Source of the DNA: Bombyx mori
Taxonomy: Eukaryota; Arthropoda; Insecta; Lepidoptera; Bombycidae
Direction: 5' to 3'
Length of the DNA stretch: 64,000 bases
Assembly: GCF_030269925.1 (NCBI RefSeq)
Contig: NC_085128.1
Span: 6,636,501-6,700,500 of the forward strand
Position 1 is the stretch's first letter, and every line of letters starts with the position of its first letter. Both the position numbers and the translations under genes were made by a program. Below, piece after piece: positions 56,262 through 64,000 of the stretch. The notes beneath the pieces are model-generated. The model was not told the origin of the DNA. It worked only from the letters and a program-made list of their open reading frames with translations, and ran no database searches.

Positions 56262-56949
56262 TCAGAAGTGGGATCAGGACTCTACTCTCACTGGCGTGAC
56301 GTGTTTGAACATGTTCAAAGTACAGCGAAAAAAAACATGATGCAGATCAGAAATCAGAATACCAGTAACGGTATCTGAGATCACGGGTCGAAAATTCATC
56401 GGGAACAGACAGATGCCGATCCATGTGCTTGGTGCGCTACGGTTGATATGTACCTCGATGAACGTCTACTGGATGGTGCATAGCTCATTGTAGTCTTCAG
56501 TGGGGCCCTGAAAGGCGGTGCCTTATCATGTTGTCGCGGATTTCACAAGTAAGTGTCACATGGAGGCATTTGCGACTTATTTCTCGCTCGTTATGCAAAA
56601 TTCTTGTTGCGACGCTTATCAATTTAAGCAATGGTAAGCCACAAAAGCGTGAATGGTAAGCCACAAAAGCATACGCAAGTCGTGTAATAACGTCTGCTAC
56701 CTCGATGGAAGATCTGAGCCACGAAGAAATCGTCACATCTTACGTTCTGGCTCATGTTGCCCAGTTGACTCTCGACTTATCACATGGCATTTACTAGCGG
56801 AAATACGACACGTAACACGCTTTTGCAAGAAATTAAGGCAAGTGCAAGTCTCAAGTGAAACTTCGATCGCAATAATGGATCTGTCATGACGAGTGAGTAG
56901 TTCCGACACGAATCGTTTTTAAGCCAATGACTACTGCTACAGTTACATG

Positions 56950-57000
56950 GCACTAGTGCAGTAAACCAGGACATGAGACTGTGAATTGTCGCTGAAACTT
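56950..57000 (+). pseudogene. Possible gag zinc-knuckle remnant
   Basis: One frame reads C-S-K-P-G-H-E-T-V-N-C-R then stop, i.e. C-x4-H-x4-C as in a retroviral knuckle. The first expected Cys (three codons upstream) is a Trp and a stop codon lies between. It is the only hint of gag in the element. Confidence 0.35.
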
Positions 57001-57124
57001 TAGAATCTACTAGATTCAATACCAATAACATTACACGTTCGATGACTTCGGGCTCCAACAAGCAAGCAAACAAGAAAGCAAGCAAGTTTCCGTGGGGAAG
57101 AAAAATGGACACATCTGAAGTCAT

Positions 57125-57898
57125 CGTGACCTGTAAGATAAGACGTCCGGTGCGTTCGTGTCTGGCGATGCGGCGGGGTTCGGGTCCCGCTGGCGGATGC
57201 CAGTTTTTCTGGTGAAGTGCGTGCTTGACAAGTGTTTGCGGTTGGCTTCCGCAGTGTGGGAGTAACATCGTGTAGGAGAGGTGGAACCCGCAAAATTGTA
57301 GTTTGCGTGGTGACTGGTAAGATTTGCTGTGGTAAAAAGTTTGCGTGGTGGTAAAATGTCTTGTGAGTCTGCACAGGTAGCCGGAGGTGAGTCTTCCGCG
57401 GTCGCGGCCTAACCAGTCCGCGAGAACCGGGCAGATCGCCTCGACGGTACGGAGGCCGGCCGACGGGTCCGCCAAACGACGAGACCACGCCTCTAGCACG
57501 GACTGCCGAGATTGGAGCCCCCGCGCTCCGGCTACACTTGCGCTAGGGCGCGCCACCTCGTAGGAGACTGTGAGGTATCCTTGAATGACTCTGACTACGA
57601 TCGCGCGCTGCCGGCGTCGCAGCGCGGCGACTTTCTCATGGGTAAGGACGTGGCACCAGACGGGTGCTCCGTATAGTGCCATCGACCGCACGGGTACCAT
57701 CACCATGCCTATTTCTGCCGTGAAGCAGTGTGTATTTCGGTTTGAATGGTGGGGCAGCGGTTGTAGCTGTGCTAAGACCTTGGAACTTGTGTCTCGGGGT
57801 GGATGACGCGTTTGCGTTGTGGATGTCTGTGGGGCCCAATAACTACATGGCACCAGGTGGGCTGTGAGCTCGTGCATAGTCCAAGCATCTAAGCAAAA
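57125..57898 (+). repeat. Family-A retroposon split by a LINE fragment
   Basis: The head (57125-57384) has tRNA-like promoter boxes ('agataagacgtccggtgc', B box 'ggttcgggtcccgc'). The body resumes at about 57690 and ends 'ccaagcatctaagcaaaaac'. The sequence is unusually rich in G+C and in T-to-C/A-to-G type differences from the other copies. Confidence 0.6.
57385..57690 (-). pseudogene. Non-LTR (R1/jockey-like) reverse transcriptase C-terminal fragment
   Basis: A minus-strand frame reads MALYGAPVWC, then LRRRQRAIVVRVIQGYLTVSYEVA and further LINE-like residues (ALYGA-W, RRxQR, GYxTVS-A). This is the typical stretch after the RT domain of insect R1/TRAS/jockey-type LINEs. The 393-codon frame containing it (57961-56780) joins unrelated repeats and is not one gene. 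Confidence 0.65.
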
Positions 57899-58551
57899 AC
57901 ATTGCCACGAGTTGCCGCCGAGGCAAATTGATGGCGCGATGTCATCGACGGCCGCGAGCAACGCAGCAGCGGAGCAACGCCGTGACGTGCCGGTAGCTGC
58001 GTAACATCTGGTATTTTGGTAAATGAGAAAATCTGGTGAGTCGTTTTTATTTTTATTTGGAATCTGGTACCGAATGTTCTCTTGTCGAGAAATCTTTATA
58101 CGATGGTTCTCATAAAAGGTTTCTGTTGTTTTGACCCAAAACTGTACAGAACAAATCCTATGCGATGGTTTATTACTTACCTATTGTATGTCATGTACTA
58201 CCTGATAGTTGTTTTAATCGGTTCAATGAGATTGAGCATTCAGCGAAATAGAACACTTAAATCTAGTGTCCTTAATCAAAGCCCAGACTTGCGTTATTGA
58301 TGACCAAGCTCGCGATGAGCTCATGGAATTGTTCTTGACAAGAAGTGCTAGAAACAAATCTTTTTTTAAATTGTTTTATCCAACGTATAAAAAGGGTGAG
58401 CCCTCTTGAGCTTTTAATAGTTCGCGTGCCATACCCCCAAAGATTTTTACCGATATGTGATACTGAAAAAGTTTCAGAACCTTCAAACTGACATTGCTGC
58501 AAGTACTCTAGAACAATGAATGTTGATTGACTGTCGATTAGAGTCACAGGG

Positions 58552-59799
58552 ATGACTGTTGATTAGAGTCACAGGGATGACTGTTGATTAGAGTCACAGG
58601 GATGACTGTTGATTAGAGTCACAGGGATGACTGTTGATTAGAGTCACAGGGATGACTGTTGATTAGAGTCACAGGGATGACTGTTGATTAGAGTCACAGG
58701 GATGACTGTTGATTAGAGTCACAGGGATGACTGTTGATTAGAGTCACAGGGATGACTGTTGATTAGAGTCACAGGGATGACTGTTGATTAGAGTCACAGG
58801 GATGACTGTTGATTAGAGTCACAGGGATGACTGTTGATTAGAGTCACAGGGATGACTGTTGATTAGAGTCACAGGGATGACTGTTGATTAGAGTCACAGG
58901 GATGACTGTTGATTAGAGTCACAGGGATGACTGTTGATTAGAGTCACAGGGATGACTGTTGATTAGAGTCACAGGGATGACTGTTGATTAGAGTCACAGG
59001 GATGACTGTTGATTAGAGTCACAGGGATGACTGTTGATTAGAGTCACAGGGATGACTGTTGATTAGAGTCACAGGGATGACTGTTGATTAGAGTCACAGG
59101 GATGACTGTTGATTAGAGTCACAGGGATGACTGTTGATTAGAGTCACAGGGATGACTGTTGATTAGAGTCACAGGGATGACTATCATTGAACACTTGTAG
59201 TCACAGGGATGACTATCATTGAACACTTGTAGTCACAGGGATGACTATCATTGAACACTTGTAGTCACAGGGATGACTATCATTGAACACTTGTAGTCAC
59301 AGGGATGACTATCATTGAACACTTGTAGTCACAGGGATGACTATCATTGAACACTTGTAGTCACAGGGATGACTATCATTGAACACTGATAGTCACAGGG
59401 ATGACTATCATTGAACACTTGTAGTCACAGGGATGACTATCATTGAACACTGATAGTCACAGGGATGACTATCATTGAACACTTGTAGTCACAGGGATGA
59501 CTGTCGATTAGGGTCACAGGGATGACTGTCGATTAGGGTCACAGGGATGACTGTCGATTAGGGTCACAGGGATGACTGTCGATTAGGGTCACAGGGATGA
59601 CTGTCGATTAGGGTCACAGGGATGTCTGTCGATTAGGGTCACAGGGATGACTGTCGATTAGGGTCACAGGGATGACTATCATTGAACACTTGTAGTCACA
59701 GGGATGACTATCATTGAACACTTGTAATCACAGGGATGACTATCATTGAACACTTGTAGTCACAGGGATGACTATCATTGAACACTTGTAGTTACAGGG
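58552..59799. repeat. Composite minisatellite: 46 monomers of three types in four blocks
   Basis: All monomers share the 15-bp core GTCACAGGGATGACT. Block A: 25 copies of a 25-bp unit (spacer 'gttgattaga'), 58552-59176. Block B: 10 copies of a 32-bp unit (spacer 'atcattgaacacttgta'), 59177-59496. Block C: 7 copies of a 25-bp unit (spacer 'gtcgattagg'), 59497-59671. Block B again: 4 copies, 59672-59799. Copies within a block are almost identical; a few B units carry 'ctgata' in place of 'cttgta'. Degenerate units flank both sides. Period 25 and 32 are not multiples of three, so it is non-coding. Confidence 0.95.
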
Positions 59800-60054
59800 A
59801 TGACTTAGTTACTGTGTACATGAATTGTATGGGGAGAACTTGCAGCAGTAGTAAATCACTTATTTTCGTTTGTGTAATCTTTCAATGTCGTTATAGAATT
59901 TGTGTTTAGAATAAAAATTATTTGATGACTTTTAAATTTTCCGATAAGTCGTAAAGTGTAGTCAGGAGTGATCGAGCGGAATAAGTGTTTCCGTGGATGT
60001 TTTTGATTGTAGGTTAACAATCACACGAGGACGTGTGACGTGTCAGAATGGCCG

Positions 60055-60449
60055 TGTCGTGGATAACGACTTTTAGTAATATTAAGAAGTTGTTTTGACT
60101 ATTATTTTAAATGATGAAATGTTGTTTTGATAAATGTCACAAAGTGTAGGGTACACTACGTGGTGCCACAGTATAAAATGGCGGTACGTGGACAGAGTCG
60201 TGGCATTCCGTGTCAGACAGTCATTCAGTCCGTATCAGACGGTCGGTTCGTCTCAGTCAGTGAGTCAGTCAGTCAGTCAGTCGGTCTGTCGGTATGTGCA
60301 ACGAAACTGTCGGTTTATCCTGTCATTGTGAAAGTTGTGTGTGTTGAGTTTCAATAACTATTATTCAAAAAGTTTTATTGACGTTCAATCGAATACGAGT
60401 GATGACGGAAACTACCGCTTAGCCATCCCTGGTGGCGCTGCCGTCGACA
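60055..60449 (+). repeat. 3' LTR of the minisatellite-bearing element
   Basis: 395 bp, same sequence as 55867-56261. No clear polypurine tract precedes it ('cagaatggccg'). Confidence 0.88.
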
Positions 60450-60957
60450 TATATAACTATAGAAACCCTTTAATTAAGGTTTTATAAACTCAACACTGGG
60501 AACAGTGGCATCACAAGAAGCGAGTTGCCATACTGAAAAGGCATCAGACAGGGATAGATTTTTATTATGATTTTAAAATATCAAGAATCGCCGTACTATT
60601 ATAACCTAGCTGTAAATTCGTTCCTATGGGAATGGTTCACTAACACCCGTTTATGTTATAACTACCAATTGTATACCAGGTGCCGCAAAGCTATTTAATA
60701 TGGGGCTGCAAATTAAAAAAAGGTTTGTAATTTATGACTTTATTTTCTTCGGTTTTCGCGAGTCATAGATTTAATTAAAGCTGTACCTATATATAAATTC
60801 ATTATTTTCACGTTTCAAATACTTTAAAGTTACTGTGGCGGTAGAGAACTAACGTGTTATTCGTCAGCATTTGAATGTTATGCTGACCACCGTCTTAATT
60901 TTGTTTATGAAAAATAAGAATTGTTGTTTCCCTTTAATTAAGTTTATTCAAACAAGA
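60450..60957. other. Spacer
   Basis: AT-rich, nothing recognised. Confidence 0.35.
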
Positions 60958-61138
60958 TGCACTGATTTTCTCGCTAGTTCTTCTCAGTGGGTCGAGATTA
61001 CGATCCGGTGCTAGATTCTGCGAAGCACTGCTCTTGCTAGGCGTTAGTGTTACCAAATTCTCTCAGGTTAAGCTCGTGAGCCTATTTAACCCGGAATAGC
61101 CCCTTAGGCTATTCGCGAATAGTTAGGGGAAAAAAGAT
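60958..61138 (+). repeat. Bm1-type SINE, diverged
   Basis: 'cttctcagtgggtcgagatt', 'ctgcgaagcactgctcttgc' and tail 'gaatagttaggggaaaaaa'. Confidence 0.65.
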
Positions 61139-61984
61139 CTAAGACTACCTTGAGGTGCGCCTATTTTTTGGGGTATAATAATTCACGATAAAATAATCCC
61201 GGATGTTAGATCTCTAAATTTATTTCACTGATTTTATTCTTTATTGTACACCTAAAATGATTAGAGTGAAGAATTTTCACCAAAGAGGAATTCAAATATT
61301 TGAAATGATTAAATTTGATTAAATTTGATGTTGGTATCTAATTTATGTATAGAATCGTAGCTTACCTTAATATTATTTATGTTTTCGAGGCAATTGTCTT
61401 AGTTCTGTCCTCCTTCTGAAAACAAAAAAAGTTTTGTGCTTGAGTCATTCGTTTAATATATTATTATGTAAGTATAGCCCTAACTTAGAACTTTTAGCAA
61501 CAATTCAACAAAAACTATTTATATTTTTGATGCTGTTTATTTAGAAAAGGTTTTAAAAAAGATGTGTGATCTCGTGGGACACCGGATAGGAACGAAGTTC
61601 CTTATTAAAAAAATATTAATTTTAAGTTCTATTCGAGGTATAAAGAGAATAATTATTCCGGTATACATTTTTTATTATGATTTTCTAATTGATAAAAAAA
61701 AGCTATTTTACAAAGTTATCAACTTTATTTTATTCAAAATGATTTACAAAAAATATATAATAATAATAGAACAAAGAAACAGCTTTTTATATGAATAATA
61801 ATAATAACCGTCATCACGTAGACTATATATTAGACACTGTATAGCCATCTACTCTATCTCATCTACTACGACTATACATAAATAATAAAAATCTTACGTT
61901 ACGGAGGTTTTTTTCCGGTTAGGGTACACCTTCGCATCGTCACATAAGCAACTTCGTTCCAAAAAAAATTCTAATTATGAATTT
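61139..61984. other. AT-rich spacer with a small inverted-repeat candidate
   Basis: 'gggacaccggataggaacga' at about 61576 and a diverged inverted partner near 61915-61962 ('caacttcgttcc') could be the ends of an old MITE. Nothing else. Confidence 0.3.
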
Positions 61985-62495
61985 GAAGTCCTCGTGGTCT
62001 CAAGGATAAGACTCCCGGAGCATTGATATTCGAACGATGTGACTGTGCCGGTGTTCTAATCCCGCAGGCAGGTACCAACAATTTTTTCTAATGAAATATA
62101 TAGGTACTTCATAAATGTTCATGAATTACTTCCATAATGAAGGAATAACCTGTCCTGGTAATGGAAAGGCCTCCGGGCCACCAGTAAACTTTCAGTCATA
62201 AAAAAAAGTGAAGGAATAGCATCGTGTAAAATCAAACGTGCAAAAATTATAATCTGCGTAATTACTGGTGGTATTACGCCCGTCTTGTCAGCGCGCACGG
62301 GTAGGTAATACCACCGCCCATTTTTTACATAAAGCAGTAATGCATTACGGCAGGCGCTTGGGTGATGTAGTGTAAAACAGACTACGAACTCATGTAACAA
62401 GGCGGGTGACGGCATTTACGTTGTTGATTTCTATAGGATATGCTAACCATTTAACTCCAGGAGGGCCGTGAGCTTGGCCACCCAACTAAGCAAAA
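61985..62495 (+). repeat. Family-A retroposon, near full length, with tRNA-like head
   Basis: The head 'gtggtctcaaggataagac' (A box-like) and 'ggtgttctaatcccgcaggc' (B box-like) show the tRNA-derived promoter. The body is diverged and ends 'cacccaactaagcaaaaaa'. It is not a functional tRNA. Confidence 0.65.
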
Positions 62496-62635
62496 AAATC
62501 ATATAATATGAATCATAATATATGTAACCATGTTTTATACGATTGTAATTATATATGCATTACAGGACGGTCTATGTGAATTTTTAATGATTAATTTTTC
62601 TAAGCCTATGCAACACACTTGCAACAATCTCATTC

Positions 62636-63004
62636 CCGATCCTGCGGACAGAATGGAAAGCAGTCGACGTCGCCCAAAACACGTCATCTCGGATCCTCCC
62701 GATCCACAAACGGTGCTTCTAGGTACTTCAAGCACCGGTCACCGTTCTCGTCGAACCCGTCGCTTGCGACGAAGGGCTCGACGAGTAAATTAACTCTCAG
62801 ACACAGCCCACTGAGTTTCTCGCCGGATCTTCTCAGTGGGTCGCGTTTCCGATCCGGTGGTAGATTCTGCGAAGCACGACTCTTGCTAGGGTTCGTGTTA
62901 GCATCGTCGTCAGGTTAGAGCCCCGTGAGCTCACCTTCTAGTTAAGGTTCCGCTGGAATAGCCTCTCTAGGCTACCAGCTTAGGTAGAAAAAAAAAAAAA
63001 GAAA
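62636..63004 (+). repeat. Bm1-type SINE, nearly complete
   Basis: From 'gaatggaaagcagtcgacgt' through 'gcaccggtcaccgttctcgt', 'gcttgcgacgaagggctcg' and 'cacagcccactgagtttctc' to 'cagcttaggtagaaaaaaa'. The best preserved Bm1 in the window. Confidence 0.85.
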
Positions 63005-63504
63005 AAAGCAACAATCAAAATTAATAATAATTGTATACCCATTTCTATACATTTATAATAAAACAAGTATTAAATTAAAATGTATTCAAATATTTATGTA
63101 TCGTATTATTGCAGTATTATCTATTTTCAAAGTATTTATTTCCTACGAGCGATTTTAGTATGATGAAACGATTACTATTTTATGAACTTGTTAAATCATA
63201 AAATCTTTCAGAGTTACTATTATTTATTATCACAAGCAAAAAACATACTGCGTATTTTATTTAAAATGTAAATCATTCATTAATAAAAACATTGCCATGG
63301 ACAGCAACATTCTTATGTCTTCTGTCCATTCTGTCCATCGATTTCTGCTTCTGTTCTGATGGAGAGTTAAGATCAGATACATATTAGCATATGTTTCAAT
63401 ACCTGATTCGTCCATCAATTGGGAAATAATCTTCTTAACCTATAACTATGAATTTTTGCAGTCACTATCACACACTCAAGGTTTTCTAAACCATTAAAAA
63501 AATA
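63005..63504. other. Spacer
   Basis: AT-rich, nothing recognised. Confidence 0.35.
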
Positions 63505-63725
63505 TATTGCTTAGATTGATGGACGAGCTCACGGCCCACCTGGTGTTAAGTGGTTATCTGAGCCCATAGACACATACAATGTAAATGCTGTCACCCACCT
63601 TGAGATATGAGTTTTAAGGTCTCAGTATAGTTGGTCTCAGTATGTCAGACAGGCATGCGGCCCACCTGTTCGTGTGTGGTTACCGTCGCCCATGGACGTC
63701 AGCAATTCAAAGGGCAGAGTAAACC
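63505..63725 (-). repeat. Family-A fragment joined to a family-B fragment
   Basis: Minus-strand family A ('ctcacggcccacctggtgtt') up to about 63635, then minus-strand family B ('gcggcccacctgttcgtgtg', 'gcccatggacgtcagcaatt'). Confidence 0.55.
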
Positions 63726-64000
63726 TGCTTCCTAAATAATTTTAAGTAAATTTTGTTCATAAATGACAATTTCAAGAAATTAATTTATTATAGAAATTTG
63801 GGTATTTGAAATTTCATTTACCATTATTTTTATGAATTGTCGATCATGAATATTATGGTTTTATGCGATATTCATAAATGTTATCTTGACCTATTTCGAC
63901 TAGGTGTGTCTACAGTTGGTTCGTGTGATAAGATACAAGCTAGACACGTCAGATATAGTGATACGACAGATATTTTTCCTATCGTGAAATCGTGCGAGAT

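Larger units (their letters stand above)
55867..60449 (+). mobile_element. Non-autonomous LTR retrotransposon carrying a composite minisatellite
   Basis: LTRs at 55867-56261 and 60055-60449, both 395 bp and identical as far as I can read. They begin TGTCG and end CGACA and are flanked by the 4-bp TATA (55863-55866 and 60450-60453). A 4-bp duplication in TA-rich sequence is usual for the gypsy group. The bases after the 5' LTR (TCAGAAGTGGGATC) would be the primer-binding region. The 3.8-kb interior has no intact gag or pol: only a broken zinc-knuckle-like stretch near 56953-56997, a chimeric retroposon/LINE block (57125-57900) and the minisatellite (58552-59799). The strand is inferred from the position of the possible primer site. 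Confidence 0.8.

Noticed and set aside
56780..57961. 393-codon minus-strand ORF as a gene
   Set aside because: It runs through a family-A retroposon and a LINE fragment. Only 57385-57690 has protein-like content.
58552..59799. CRISPR-like array (constant core, variable spacer)
   Set aside because: Spacers are identical within each block, the host is a eukaryote and the array lies in an LTR element. It is a minisatellite.
61985..62070. tRNA gene
   Set aside because: A- and B-box-like motifs are present, but the cloverleaf does not close and the sequence continues into a retroposon body. It is a SINE head.

Overview
The window is lepidopteran nuclear DNA and most likely comes from a silkworm (Bombyx). 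It is AT-rich, its genes have many short exons with GT-AG introns, and it is full of the dispersed repeats of silkworm DNA: Bm1-type SINEs (a 3' half with a characteristic 'cagcccactgagtttctcgc' stretch), a tRNA-headed retroposon ending in 'ctaagcaataaaa', and a short 'aagggcaataaaa' SINE. The species name is an inference from these repeats.

Six cellular genes can be supported. From left to right: (1) OSGEPL1/Qri7, mitochondrial tRNA t6A threonylcarbamoyltransferase, intronless, 750-1976 (+). (2) ATP synthase epsilon subunit (ATP5E / stunted), 61 aa in three tiny exons, 2659-3435 (-), convergent with OSGEPL1. (3) A TraB-domain protein, nine coding exons, 6354-14115 (+), 395 aa. (4) A tandem, diverged TraB paralogue, eight coding exons, 18812-26176 (+), 333 aa. 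(5) SUMF1, the formylglycine-generating enzyme, four exons, 33881-36312 (+), 331 aa. (6) An ELOVL very-long-chain fatty-acid elongase, eight coding exons, 46375-52095 (-), 310 aa. An orphan exon coding for the start of a THAP zinc finger lies at 37814-37890, and a weak candidate gene sits inside the ELOVL introns. The genes serve separate functions (mitochondrial tRNA modification, ATP synthase, TraB proteins, sulfatase activation in the ER, fatty acid elongation), and only the two TraB genes are related to each other.

The rest is mobile DNA at several ages. A BEL/Pao LTR retrotransposon (37937-43198, -) has near-identical LTRs and a 5-bp target duplication, but its reverse transcriptase core is deleted. 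A second LTR element (55867-60449) has 395-bp LTRs that look identical and a TATA target duplication. It has no intact gag-pol and carries a 1,248-bp composite minisatellite of 46 monomers in four blocks. A foldback element (29505-32032) has inverted arms of about 770 bp and a 9-bp target duplication. Two PIF/Harbinger-like elements (one with a MADF-domain ORF), nested palindromic MITEs, a mariner fossil, RTE and R1/jockey-like LINE fragments and Helitron-like pieces fill introns and spacers. No rRNA, true tRNA or CRISPR array was seen.

Exon boundaries were worked out by hand from splice signals, reading phase and family motifs. Repeat boundaries are approximate unless a target-site duplication is given.
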